A DNA stretch of 64,000 nt. Origin: V1-33 sp039795165 (GTDB lineage Bacteria; Verrucomicrobiota; Verrucomicrobiia; Verrucomicrobiales; V1-33). The notes under the pieces were generated by a model. The model did no database searches and was not told where the DNA came from. It saw nothing but the letters and a program-made list of their open reading frames with translations. Both the position numbers and the translations under genes were made by a program. The DNA is taken from contig JBDKER010000027.1 in assembly GCA_039795165.1 (NCBI GenBank), positions 5,426-69,425 of the forward strand, written 5' to 3'. Shown in pieces: positions 45,093 to 54,453 of the stretch (the stretch's first letter is position 1; each line of letters starts with the position of its first letter).

Positions 45093-45165
45093 TGCCTCCG
45101 CGGCTCCGCGCGCCGCTCCGGGTCATTGCCCAACGCCAATCCCACCCAGCGCCCGCCCCAGTGCC

Positions 45166-46641
45166 ATGAAAACCAATGCATCTCCAGCGACCGGCCGCCT
45201 CTCTGGCGACCTGTCCCGCCGCTCCTTCCTGCGGAATTCCACCATCACCGCCACCGCCCTCAGTTACAGCCGCATCGCCGCCCGCGCCGCAGGCAAAGAG
45301 GATTCGGCAGCCCTCAACATCGCCCTCGTCGGCTGCGGCCAGCAGGGCATGGCCGCCCTCACCGCCTCCACCGTCCGCATCCCGGGCGTCCGCTTCGCCG
45401 CCGTCTGCGATCTCTGGGACCAGAAACGCATCTCCGCCAAACGCTCCATCGATCCAGCCGGCTCCGTCGGCACTCAGGATTTTTCGGAGATGGCCGAAAT
45501 GCTCGACAAGGTCAAGGAACTCGACGCTGTCCTCATCGCGACGCCAGACTGGCTCCACGCCCCCAATTCACGGATGGCCCTCGAAGCCGGCAAGCACGTC
45601 TACTGCGAAAAGATGATGTCCAACAGCATCGAGGCCGCCGCCGATATGGTCAAGGCCCAGCGCCAGACGGGCAAACTCCTCCAGATCGGGCACCAGCGCC
45701 GCAGCAACCCCCGCTACATCTTCATGCGGGACGAACTCCTCCGGAAACGCCGCCTCCTCGGACAGGTGACACACCTCTACGGCCAGTGGAACCGCTCGGT
45801 CAAAAACCCCCTCCTTCCCAAGGTCGGGGCCGCTGAAGTGGAGAAATTCAAGAAGGCGGGCTACGAAAACCTCTTCGAATTCGCCAACTGGCGCTGGTTC
45901 AAAAAATACGGCGGGGGACCAATCTCCGACCTCGGAGCCCACCAGATCGATATCTTCAACTGGCTCCTCGGAACCACACCGAAATCCCTGACCGCAGCCG
46001 GCGGTCTCGATTTCTACAAGGACCGCGCCCTCCCGGATGGCTCGAAGTTCAGCTACGAACACCTCGACAACGCCATTCTCATCTACGATTACGATTCCCC
46101 GGACTTCGGTCTCGTCCGCGTCGTCTACCAGGTCCTCACCACCAACGGATCCCAGAACTACTACGAGAAGATCATGGGCGTCGAAGGCACCATCGTCATC
46201 TCGGAACAACCAGTCTACAATCAGGTCTACCGGGAAAAGGATACCACCGAAGACAAGGTCGGCGCATGGGAAACCCTCGCCAAACAAGGCTTCCTCCGCA
46301 AACCACCGGCCACCGTCTACAACAAGTTCTGGGAACGCCCGAAACTCTGGAACCGCCCGGACCCGTGGCTCGAAAAGGAAGGCGTTCAGGACGTGCGCGT
46401 CTCCATCCCGGCCGATCCCTACGAACTGCCAGCCCTCCCCAAGGAACTGGACGAAAAACCACCGCACCAGCACCACCTCGAAAACTTCTTCAACGTCGTC
46501 CGCAAAGGCGGCAGCCAATCGGAACTGAACTGCCCGGTCGAAGACGCCTACAAGTGCTGCCGCGCTGTCCTCGCCATCAATGAGGCAGTCTCCCAGGCCA
46601 AACGCATCGACTTCAAACCCGAAGATTTCACGGTCGCCTGA
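45166..46641 (+). CDS. Gfo/Idh/MocA-family oxidoreductase, Tat-exported
   Basis: The 491-residue protein begins with a twin-arginine signal (SRRSFLRNSTITATALSYS), so it should be folded with cofactor and exported; tatA is found later in the window. The N-terminal Rossmann domain has LNIALVGCGQQGMAAL for NAD(P); a conserved EKMMSNSIEAA, the catalytic Lys region and GGGPISDLGAHQIDIFNW follow. The family oxidises sugars and inositols, and exported members are common in verrucomicrobia. A lipoprotein gene follows 21 nt later. Confidence 0.9.
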   Translation: MKTNASPATGRLSGDLSRRSFLRNSTITATALSYSRIAARAAGKEDSAALNIALVGCGQQGMAALTASTVRIPGVRFAAVCDLWDQKRISAKRSIDPAGSVGTQDFSEMAEMLDKVKELDAVLIATPDWLHAPNSRMALEAGKHVYCEKMMSNSIEAAADMVKAQRQTGKLLQIGHQRRSNPRYIFMRDELLRKRRLLGQVTHLYGQWNRSVKNPLLPKVGAAEVEKFKKAGYENLFEFANWRWFKKYGGGPISDLGAHQIDIFNWLLGTTPKSLTAAGGLDFYKDRALPDGSKFSYEHLDNAILIYDYDSPDFGLVRVVYQVLTTNGSQNYYEKIMGVEGTIVISEQPVYNQVYREKDTTEDKVGAWETLAKQGFLRKPPATVYNKFWERPKLWNRPDPWLEKEGVQDVRVSIPADPYELPALPKELDEKPPHQHHLENFFNVVRKGGSQSELNCPVEDAYKCCRAVLAINEAVSQAKRIDFKPEDFTVA

Positions 46642-46662
46642 TCCCCACCCACCCCTTCCTCC

Positions 46663-47580
46663 ATGAAACGCATCTCTTCCGTCACGTCCGGATCCCTCGC
46701 CGCCGCAGCCCTCGCGGCCCTCACGGCCTGCGACAAAGCCGCCCCCGGACTGTCTCCCCTGTCGTCTGCGCCAGCCTCGGGCTCCTCTTCCTCTTCAGGC
46801 GTCTACGCCTCCAGCGCAGGTGCCACTTCCACCGCCGCCACCCCGGTGGCCCCTACCCCGCAGCCCGCGGCCCCCAAGCCCGCCGAAACCGTGGCGGTCG
46901 CTCCGGCACCGGCACCGGCTCCCGCCCCAACCCCGGAGGCCACCCCAGCGGCTCCCGCTCCTGCGCCAGCCGCCACCGGAGCCATGCTCACCATCAAGCC
47001 GGTCATGCCCAAGCCGCTGTTCGCGGGCACGCCCCTCCCGGATAGCAACCCTCCCCCCAACCTCGACAAAAGCGGCAAACCCACCCTCGAAGTCCAGGCA
47101 CCGGAAGGCGTCTCTCTCCTCTCCAAAGGCAAACCCGTCACTTCCAGCGACCCCGCCCCTCTCCCTTCAGGTGATGCCGAATCCCTCAAACTCATCACCG
47201 ACGGCGACAAAGAAGGCGACGACGGCTTCTTCGCCGACCTCATGCCCGGCAAACAATGGGTCCAGATCGATCTCGGCGAATCAAAGGAAATCTGGCTGAT
47301 CTGGCTCTGGCACTTCCACAAGCAGGCGGTCATCTACCGCGACGTCGTGGTCCAAGTCTCAGATGACCCCGAAATGAAGAATGCCACCGTCGTGTACAAT
47401 AACGACTTCGACAATTCTGCTGAATTCGGCGTCGGCCAGGACCAGTCATGGGTCGAAACCAATAACGGCCGCGCCATGCCCGTCAAAGGAGTCAAGGGCC
47501 GCTACGTGCGGCTCTGGTCCAATGGCCGCAATATCGATGACATGAACCAGTACATCGAAGTCGAAGTCTACGGTCGCTGA
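46663..47580 (+). CDS. Lipoprotein with Pro/Ala linker and discoidin-like domain
   Basis: The 305-residue protein has a lipoprotein signal ending in LTAC (Cys23) with Ser/Asp next, then a long low-complexity region rich in Ala, Pro and Ser (about 40-110, APAPAPAPAPTPEATP) that should extend from the membrane, and then a folded C-terminal domain with WVQIDLGESKEIWLIWLWHF, YRDVVVQVSDDPEMK and KGRYVRLWSNGRN typical of F5/8-type or discoidin sugar-binding domains. It probably binds a glycan or protein at the outer membrane. It closes the DoxX-oxidoreductase series and is followed by an intrinsic terminator. Confidence 0.75.
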   Translation: MKRISSVTSGSLAAAALAALTACDKAAPGLSPLSSAPASGSSSSSGVYASSAGATSTAATPVAPTPQPAAPKPAETVAVAPAPAPAPAPTPEATPAAPAPAPAATGAMLTIKPVMPKPLFAGTPLPDSNPPPNLDKSGKPTLEVQAPEGVSLLSKGKPVTSSDPAPLPSGDAESLKLITDGDKEGDDGFFADLMPGKQWVQIDLGESKEIWLIWLWHFHKQAVIYRDVVVQVSDDPEMKNATVVYNNDFDNSAEFGVGQDQSWVETNNGRAMPVKGVKGRYVRLWSNGRNIDDMNQYIEVEVYGR

Positions 47581-47615
47581 AATTTCCTTCCAGTCCGGCT
47601 TTCTTATTCCCCACG

Positions 47616-47656
47616 ACCGCCGCCCGATGCTCTGCCATCCGGCGGCGGTTCTTTTT
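47616..47656 (+). terminator. Intrinsic terminator after the lipoprotein gene
   Basis: A 9-bp perfect stem, ACCGCCGCC at 47616-47624 and GGCGGCGGT at 47641-47649, with a 16-base loop, is followed by TCTTTTT. This is a good rho-independent terminator for the transcript containing the oxidoreductase and lipoprotein genes, 36 nt after the lipoprotein stop codon. Confidence 0.75.
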
Positions 47657-47740
47657 CCCGGGGCAGGACTCCCGGACATCCGTCCTTGCCGCCCGGACAT
47701 TCATGGAAAACCTTTCCGTACAACCCATCCCGTCTTTCCC

Positions 47741-48229
47741 ATGGCCTCAGACAATACCCCGGAAATGCTGCCACCCCTCGGCCTCCTCGCGGAACTCGAC
47801 GAATCCCTGCGACGGAAACTGGCCGCCGCCGGACGCTTCGCCGCCGTGCCGGCCGGCACCCGCCTAGCCATCCAGGGAGAATCCCACGAAACCCTCACCG
47901 TCCTCCTCTCAGGCAAAGCCAAGGCTTCCTGCCACGCTCACGGCGACTATATCGAACTCGGCGTCATCAAACCCGGAGAAACCATCGGGGAAATGAACAT
48001 GATCGATCCCCAGAAGGCCAGCGCCGACGTTGAAATCACGGAACGCGCCGACATCTGGACCATCGACGACGACCAGTTCACGAAGATCGTCGAGACCGAT
48101 CCCCACGCAGCCTTCCTCGTCCTCAAATGGCTCGGCCGCCTCCTCTGCCGGAGACTGCGCGCCAACGCTGACAAAATGCTCGCCAAGGCGGAACTCACCC
48201 GCCAGACCTTCCGCGACATGGACTACTGA
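47741..48229 (+). CDS. Small cyclic-nucleotide-binding-domain protein
   Basis: The 162-residue protein is a single cNMP-binding fold: RFAAVPAGTRLAIQGESHET, VLLSGKAKASCHA, LGVIKPGETIGEMNMIDPQK (the phosphate-binding cassette, where the usual Arg is Lys) and SADVEITERADIW. About 30 helical residues follow, with no helix-turn-helix, so it is not a Crp-type transcription factor. Such proteins can be regulatory subunits acting on partner enzymes. Start ATG 47741 follows CGTCTTTCCC. It converges on menB. Confidence 0.8.
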   Translation: MASDNTPEMLPPLGLLAELDESLRRKLAAAGRFAAVPAGTRLAIQGESHETLTVLLSGKAKASCHAHGDYIELGVIKPGETIGEMNMIDPQKASADVEITERADIWTIDDDQFTKIVETDPHAAFLVLKWLGRLLCRRLRANADKMLAKAELTRQTFRDMDY

Positions 48230-48244
48230 AAGACCCAACCCTGG

Positions 48245-49057
48245 TCAGGGAACCCGCGGAAATTTCCGGAAATCCGGCCGCCGCTTCTCCACAAAGGCAT
48301 TCTTTCCCTCCTTGGCCTCTTCGCTCATGTAGTAAAGCAGGGTCGCATTCCCCGCCAGATCAAGCAGTCCAATCTGACCGTCGCAGTCGGCATTGAGCGC
48401 GGCCTTCAGACAGCGCAGCGCCAGCGGGCTGTGCTGCAGAATCTCACGGGCCCATTTGAGCGTCTCCGACTCCAGGTCCACCAGCGGAACCACCGCATTC
48501 ACCAAGCCCATCTCAAGGGCCTGCGCCGCATCGTACTGACGGCACAGAAACCAGATCTCACGCGCCTTCTTCTGCCCCACAATGCGCGCCAGATAGGAGG
48601 AACCCAGCCCGCCATCAAACGATCCCACCTTCGGTCCAGTCTGACCAAACCGCGCATTGTCTGCCGCAATCGTGAGATCGCAGACCACATGCAGCACATG
48701 CCCACCCCCGATGGCATACCCCGCAACCATTGCAATCACCGGCTTGGGAATGCTGCGGATCTTCTTCTGCAGATCAAGAACATTGAGCCGCGGCACCCCG
48801 TCGCTGCCCACATAGCCGGCATGACCCCGCACTTTCTGATCACCCCCAGAACAGAAGGCCTTTTCTCCCTCCCCAGTCAGAATGATGACCCCCACATCGG
48901 GATCCTCATGCGCCACATCAAACGCATCGAGCAACTCACGGACGGTGAGCGGCCGGAAGGCATTGCGCACTTCCGGACGGTTGATCGTGATCCTCGCAAT
49001 CCCATCACTGGTCTTGTCGAGCTTGATATCGGTGTAGGTTTTGACGGATGTCCACAT
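48245..49057 (-). CDS. menB: 1,4-dihydroxy-2-naphthoyl-CoA synthase
   Basis: The 270-residue crotonase-fold enzyme closes the second ring of menaquinone by cyclising O-succinylbenzoyl-CoA. Diagnostic blocks are the CSGGDQKVRG oxyanion-hole region, GYAIGGGHVLHVVCDLTIAA, GPKVGSFDGGLGSSYLARIVG and AREIWFLCRQYDA. The C-terminal NAFVEKRRPDF is also typical. Other men genes are not in the window, so the gene is dispersed. Together with the polyprenyl synthase it indicates menaquinone use. It is followed 11 nt upstream (toward larger coordinates) by the M16 peptidase gene on the same strand, which is probably co-transcribed. Confidence 0.95.
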   Translation of the reverse strand: MWTSVKTYTDIKLDKTSDGIARITINRPEVRNAFRPLTVRELLDAFDVAHEDPDVGVIILTGEGEKAFCSGGDQKVRGHAGYVGSDGVPRLNVLDLQKKIRSIPKPVIAMVAGYAIGGGHVLHVVCDLTIAADNARFGQTGPKVGSFDGGLGSSYLARIVGQKKAREIWFLCRQYDAAQALEMGLVNAVVPLVDLESETLKWAREILQHSPLALRCLKAALNADCDGQIGLLDLAGNATLLYYMSEEAKEGKNAFVEKRRPDFRKFPRVP

Positions 49058-49068
49058 AAACTGCTTGC

Positions 49069-51660
49069 TCAGGCCGCTTCCTCGCCCGCTTCCCCCGGTC
49101 CCACCATCACGACGACCGGTTCTGCCCGGAAATAGCGCGCACAGACCTCCGCAATCTCCTCCCGCGAAATGGTCCGCACCCGCTCCAGCACTTTTTCCTG
49201 GTGATCAAATCCTAGCCCATACAGCTCGTCGAGGGCACTCTGCTGCGCCAGCCCGGCACTGCTCTGCATCTGCATCGTCTGCTTCCCGATCCACGTGCGC
49301 CTCGCCCGATCCAACTCGTCCGCGGTCAGCCCATCGCGCGCCAGCAGCCCAATTTCCTGCAGCAGCTCGGCCTTCGCAAATTCCGCCTTCTCCGGAGCCG
49401 CACTCAGATAAAAGGCAAACACCCCGGGAGCCATTCCCATTACCTGTGTGGTCCCCACGGAATACGCCAGTCCATGTTCCTCGCGGATCCGCTCGAAAAA
49501 ACGGCTCGCCATGTCGCTGCAGGCCTCATCAATCAGATCCAGCGCCACCCGGTCCGGATGCACAATGTCCACCGCAGGATAGCCTGCCACGAGAAACGAC
49601 TGCCGCTTGTCACGGACCAGATGCATTTCCTGACCGCGGTGCGCGGGCAGCATCGGCAGCACCGTCGGCCCACGCCGCGGACCCGCCGGCATGCCACCCA
49701 ACTCGGCTTCCACAGCCGCACACACTTCATCGAAATCCACATCCCCCACCACGGCCACCACAGCATTTCCGGACACCACCTGTCTCCGGTGCCACTCCCG
49801 CAGCTGCGCACCGCTCAGCGCAGCCAGCGATTCCGGAGTTCCTTCGCGGTTCATGGCAAAGGGATGCTCCCCGTAAACGGCACGCCGCAGCCCCTGAAAG
49901 GCCACAAACGATGGATGATCCTCCTGCTGCCGCAGAGTCGCGGCCTGCCGCTCCGCTTCCTTCCGCACTTCCTCGTCCGGATAGGAAGCCTGCAGCAGCA
50001 CGTCCGCCCAAACCGCCAGCCCTTCCCGGAAATCCGGCCGCAGCACCTGCGCGGAAAGCGAAAAACTGCTCCCCCCACTGTCCGCCCCAATGCTGCCGCC
50101 GCCTCCCTCGATCAGATCGGCAATCAGCTCCGCACTGCGCTGAGCAGTGCCCTTGACCATGGTCCGCGCCATGAGACGACCCAGCCCGCTCGTCTCCGCC
50201 GTCTCCTCAAGCACACCACCGCGCAGCGTCGCATGCAGCGAAACCACCGGAAGCCTCCGGTCTTCCCGCACCAGCAGGGTCAAACCATTGCCGAAGACAT
50301 GCCGCCGCATGGCCCCGGGCTTCAGTCCGCCAGTGCGCACCGCCGCAGACCGCAGACTCCCCTTCGGATTCACCGACACACTGCAGCGCCGGTCCGGCCG
50401 CAGCCACGCGCCAGCCACCGCCGCCACCTCAGCCGGCGTCACCCGGTCGATCGCTTCCAGATAATGCCTCGTGAACTCTGTATTGCCCGTCGCATACCAG
50501 TTGGCCCCGATATCCGATGCCTGCCCCCGCATGGTCACCAGCCCGCCCAGTTGATCAGCCAGCAGCATCCGTCTCGCCCGGCGCACCTCGGCCTCCGTCA
50601 CCCCTCCGTCGCGGATGCCCTCCAACTGCTGCAGCACGGCCGCTTCCACCGCCTCTCGGTTCCCCGCTTCACACTCGGCACTCACATAGAAGACGCCGCT
50701 CAGCAGCGGCGTGTACGCACCCGCTCCAATCGAATGCGCAAGGGATCGCCGCTCCCTCACTTCCCTCCAGAGCCGCGAAGTACGGCCGCTCCCCAGCAGG
50801 GTGGCGAGCACATCGAGCGCCGGCGTCACCCCATCCAGCAATCCCGGAATCCGCCACGCCAGATCCATTCTCGTGATCTCTGTGGGGAACTCGACATGCG
50901 CCTCCCGCACACCCGCCTGCTCAGGCTCCTCCGGGAGCAGAATGTGCGGCGACGGACGCGGTTCCACCCGGCCGAATCTCTCCTGCACAAGACGCTCCAC
51001 CGTCGCCGCATCCACATCCCCCACCACCACCACAAACATTCTTCCCGGCACATACCGCTCCTGCCAGTACCCGAAGGCTGCCTCCCGCTCGACTGTGTTG
51101 AACAGCTCCAGGTTTCCGATGACCGGTTCCCGGTACGGATGCTCCCGGTACAGTGTGCTGAACATCAACTGACCCACCGCACGCCCGGGATCGTCCTTCC
51201 CCATGTCGATCTCCCGCCGGATGACATCCTTTTCCTTGGCGAATTCCTCCAGCGGAAACCGCGCCGCCGTCGTCAGATCCGCCAGCACCCCCAGCGAAGT
51301 CTCCAGCCCTTCGCGCAGCGTGTCCACCCAGTACACCGTCCGGTCAAAGGACGTGTAGGCATTGAGCACACCCCCCGTGTCCTGCACGAGCCGGGCAATT
51401 TCTCCGGGGCCATGAGCCCCCGCCCCCTGGAATACCATGTGCTCGACAAGATGCGAAACACCAGTTCCCAGCAGCCGGTCCTCCAGAATGCTTCCGGTCT
51501 TCACCCAGACCTGTACACTCACCAGCGGCGCACTCCGGTCTTCCTTGAAAAGCACTTCCAGCCCGTTCGGAAGCCGCATGATCTGCACACCCGACAGCGG
51601 AAAGGCAATGCCTCCATCAGAAGGATGATTCGTCACCGGGGATTCAGTTCGCGCAGCCAT
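49069..51660 (-). CDS. M16-family metallopeptidase, two-domain
   Basis: The 863-residue protein has an active M16 domain at its N-terminus with zinc motif HxxEH (His70, Glu73, His74 in SHLVEHMVF), the glycine-rich GPGEIARLVQDTGG, and the RxxxY region of the second subdomain. The second half repeats the fold (about 430-860, for example HVFGNGLTLLVREDRRLP) but lacks the zinc motif, as in pitrilysin-type fused proteins. It should digest small peptides, and may be periplasmic or cytoplasmic; no clear signal peptide is seen from the chosen ATG 51660. The frame is open to 51705. Confidence 0.88.
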   Translation of the reverse strand: MAARTESPVTNHPSDGGIAFPLSGVQIMRLPNGLEVLFKEDRSAPLVSVQVWVKTGSILEDRLLGTGVSHLVEHMVFQGAGAHGPGEIARLVQDTGGVLNAYTSFDRTVYWVDTLREGLETSLGVLADLTTAARFPLEEFAKEKDVIRREIDMGKDDPGRAVGQLMFSTLYREHPYREPVIGNLELFNTVEREAAFGYWQERYVPGRMFVVVVGDVDAATVERLVQERFGRVEPRPSPHILLPEEPEQAGVREAHVEFPTEITRMDLAWRIPGLLDGVTPALDVLATLLGSGRTSRLWREVRERRSLAHSIGAGAYTPLLSGVFYVSAECEAGNREAVEAAVLQQLEGIRDGGVTEAEVRRARRMLLADQLGGLVTMRGQASDIGANWYATGNTEFTRHYLEAIDRVTPAEVAAVAGAWLRPDRRCSVSVNPKGSLRSAAVRTGGLKPGAMRRHVFGNGLTLLVREDRRLPVVSLHATLRGGVLEETAETSGLGRLMARTMVKGTAQRSAELIADLIEGGGGSIGADSGGSSFSLSAQVLRPDFREGLAVWADVLLQASYPDEEVRKEAERQAATLRQQEDHPSFVAFQGLRRAVYGEHPFAMNREGTPESLAALSGAQLREWHRRQVVSGNAVVAVVGDVDFDEVCAAVEAELGGMPAGPRRGPTVLPMLPAHRGQEMHLVRDKRQSFLVAGYPAVDIVHPDRVALDLIDEACSDMASRFFERIREEHGLAYSVGTTQVMGMAPGVFAFYLSAAPEKAEFAKAELLQEIGLLARDGLTADELDRARRTWIGKQTMQMQSSAGLAQQSALDELYGLGFDHQEKVLERVRTISREEIAEVCARYFRAEPVVVMVGPGEAGEEAA

Positions 51661-51759
51661 GGCATTCAGGGGAAGGAATCCGCATGCAACGGTCCTTTCT
51701 CTCACTACGCAAGCGCTCCCGCCCCGGGAACTGCCAACTGCGGGAGATCCCCGCCCGCT

Positions 51760-54357
51760 TCACTCAATATCCGCCTTGCCCGGCTGAATCAGCAGCGGCC
51801 GGGCTCCCGCCCCCGGCGTCACCACCGGCACCGGTGCCGCCGGAATCGCCGGAGCAGCCGTCAGCGCCGGCCGCACGGGCTTCTTCTCGCCATCGCCGTC
51901 CTTCTCATCTTTCCCCTTACCCTTCTTCCGGCCATCCTCCTTCTCATCTTCAGCCTTTTCCTTCCCCGCCGCCCCCGCAATCACCGAAGCATACGGATCC
52001 TTCCCCAGGACTGTCTCTGCAGTCACCCGCACCGGAATGGCATCAGCGGCCGCCAGTTCCGGATTGATGCCCGCCGCCCCGCTCGGCGGAACCGGCACCC
52101 CCGGCTCGGCCATGAGCGCCGCCGACGCCACCTCCCCGCCAATCGTGTGCAGCTTGCATACGTTCCCGATCTTCGTACCCGCCCGGATGTACTCCATGTA
52201 GGAAATCTTCGTCAGCTTCTCCCGCTCGGGATCCGCCGGATCCGGCCGCATCTCCAGACAGGCATCCGAAGCCACATCACCGGACAATTCACACAATTCC
52301 ACAAGGTTCAGTCCTCCCGGTTCCTTGAAATCCACCGGTTCCCGGTCGCCATGCACCGACGCATTCATGACATCCACCCAGACCGGCAGTGCCGTGTGAC
52401 GGCTGAAGGCGAAAGGATAGACCTGCTCCCGCTTGTCCAGACCCACCCAGACTGCACACGTCACCTCGCTGCTGTACCCCGCAAACCACAGGTCGGTCGA
52501 ATTAATGTGCGTCCCCGTCTTGCCAGCCACCGGCATCGGCCGCAGCCCAAGCTCCCGCGCATTCGAAGCCGTCCCGATATCCAGCACCATCGATTCCTCC
52601 AGACAACTGTGCGTCATCCACGCCGCCGCAGGATCCGTCACCCTCACCATCCCGGCTTCCCCCCCACGCTTCCACACCGGTTGTCCATCCGCACGCTCGA
52701 TCCTCGTCACAAAGTGAATCCCCTCGGGCCGTTCCCCACCATTCGGGAAAGCCGTGTAGGCCAACGCCATGTCCCGGACCGAAACCTCATGCCGCCCCAG
52801 CAGAATCGCCGGATCCGAAGGCATGTCCCCGAAGCCCGCACGCTTCGCAAGGGCCGTCACCTTTTCCACCCCCATCTCCAGCCCAAGACGCGCCGGACAG
52901 TTGTTCTTTCCCTGAATGAATGCCTTCCGGATCGAAGTCGTGTCGTCATGCTGAATATTGAAGGTCTCCACGCCCAGCTCACCGAGCGTTCCCGTGGTCG
53001 CTCCCAGCATGATCCTCGTGTTGTCCATCCGCTGATCAATGATCCGGCTGCCCGGAAACCAGCGGTCCTCAAAAGCCGCCGTGTAGACAAAGGGGACAAA
53101 AGCCGTCGCCGCCGGACGCTTGCTCAGAAAGACCCGGTTGTACTGCGACTGCGCAAAGTTCCGCCCCCCAGCCATGGCCAGCACCGCCCCCGACCGGTTA
53201 TCGAGCGCAATCGCCGCCCCCTGGAGATACCCCGGACGCGGCGCATCCTGCGGCAGCCCCCCGGCCTTCCGGTGAGCTTCCAGCTTGGCCGTAAACTCCG
53301 CCTGCTTCTCCCGTTCCTTCGGATAGTCCTCCCGCTGCTCCACAGCCTCAAGCCGCTTCGCCAGACTCTCCTCCATGGCCCGCTGCATCTCGGAATCAAT
53401 CGTCGTGTACACCCGGTACCCCTTCCCCGCCACGCCATCAATCCCCAGTCCGCTCAGAATCGCCTCGATCTCATCCTCGATCTCATACTGCACATACCCC
53501 GCCGCCCGCACCGCCTCGGAGGGCTTCACCACCAGCGGTTCCGCCTTCATCGCATTCGCTTCCTCCCGCGTGAGGTACTTGCGGATCACCATCCGGTCGA
53601 GCGTCTCATTGCGCTCCCGCGTCGCAAGGGCCGGATTGTTCAGCGGATTGTAGAAGCGCGGACTCTTGATCAGCCCGATTAGCGCCGCAGCCTCGGACTT
53701 CGTCAGTTCCTTCGTGCTCTTGCTGAAATACCCCTGCGCCGCAGCCTCAATCCCGTAAAACCCCTTCCCGAACGGAATCCGGTTCAGATACAGCTCAATA
53801 ATCTCAGGCTTCCCGAAGTGCTTCTCGATCCGCTCCGCCAGATGAATCTCGAGCAGCTTGCGTTCCCGGGTCCGCTCCATCAGGCCATAGGTATTCCGTG
53901 CCAGCTGCTGCGTGATCGTACTCGCCCCGGATACCGCACGCCCCGCGAAAAGACTGTCCTTGGCCGCCCGCACAATGCCCCGGTAATCCACCCCCTTGTG
54001 CTCCCAGAACCGGCTGTCCTCCGTCGCCACCAGCGCATCAATGAGATGCTGCGGCATGTCGCTATACTGAATCACCGTACGGTTCTCGTTCGCCAGCCGC
54101 CCAATCTCCCGTCCCTCCCGGTCAAAAAGAATGCTGCTCTGCTCGAATTTCCCCAGCAGCGACAGATCGAATTCATCCGCCTTCTCCCGGAACCCGGCGA
54201 GATACGAACGCAGACTGAACGTGGTCACGAGGACAATGCCCAGCAGCGTCAGCGAAACCACACGGAACCACGGCCGTTTCCACAGCGGCGGACGGCGCCG
54301 GCGCTGCCGCCGCACCGGGAGCTGGTCCGGTCGGATCTTGATGAGGTCTCCAATCAT
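51760..54357 (-). CDS. Class A PBP-like protein with degenerate transpeptidase site
   Basis: The 865-residue protein has a cytoplasmic basic tail, one transmembrane helix (about 32-55), and a complete GT51 glycosyltransferase domain: ATEDSRFWEHKGVDYRG with catalytic Glu113, GASTITQQLARNTYG, and ELYLNRIPFGKGFYGIEAAA. The transpeptidase domain follows with its KTG motif (AGKTGTH, Lys614), but the expected SxxK reads TAFV (Thr418 to Val421) and the SxN motif reads GKN (about 483-485). Catalytic Ser and Lys are therefore missing, so cross-linking activity is doubtful. The C-terminal ~90 residues are low complexity (Lys/Glu, then Pro/Ala). It should polymerise glycan strands. The frame is open to 54402. 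Confidence 0.9.
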   Translation of the reverse strand: MIGDLIKIRPDQLPVRRQRRRRPPLWKRPWFRVVSLTLLGIVLVTTFSLRSYLAGFREKADEFDLSLLGKFEQSSILFDREGREIGRLANENRTVIQYSDMPQHLIDALVATEDSRFWEHKGVDYRGIVRAAKDSLFAGRAVSGASTITQQLARNTYGLMERTRERKLLEIHLAERIEKHFGKPEIIELYLNRIPFGKGFYGIEAAAQGYFSKSTKELTKSEAAALIGLIKSPRFYNPLNNPALATRERNETLDRMVIRKYLTREEANAMKAEPLVVKPSEAVRAAGYVQYEIEDEIEAILSGLGIDGVAGKGYRVYTTIDSEMQRAMEESLAKRLEAVEQREDYPKEREKQAEFTAKLEAHRKAGGLPQDAPRPGYLQGAAIALDNRSGAVLAMAGGRNFAQSQYNRVFLSKRPAATAFVPFVYTAAFEDRWFPGSRIIDQRMDNTRIMLGATTGTLGELGVETFNIQHDDTTSIRKAFIQGKNNCPARLGLEMGVEKVTALAKRAGFGDMPSDPAILLGRHEVSVRDMALAYTAFPNGGERPEGIHFVTRIERADGQPVWKRGGEAGMVRVTDPAAAWMTHSCLEESMVLDIGTASNARELGLRPMPVAGKTGTHINSTDLWFAGYSSEVTCAVWVGLDKREQVYPFAFSRHTALPVWVDVMNASVHGDREPVDFKEPGGLNLVELCELSGDVASDACLEMRPDPADPEREKLTKISYMEYIRAGTKIGNVCKLHTIGGEVASAALMAEPGVPVPPSGAAGINPELAAADAIPVRVTAETVLGKDPYASVIAGAAGKEKAEDEKEDGRKKGKGKDEKDGDGEKKPVRPALTAAPAIPAAPVPVVTPGAGARPLLIQPGKADIE

Positions 54358-54453
54358 GCCTGAAAAGAAAGCGCCCGTACGGACAGCTTCTGTCCAGAGC
54401 ATGCAGAACCACGGAAAAAATGCAAAGGAATGGTCAGGATACCCCGCACAGGG

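Noticed and set aside
49069..49113. Frameshift between menB and the M16 peptidase
   Set aside because: The two are separate genes on the same strand with an 11-nt gap; each is complete.
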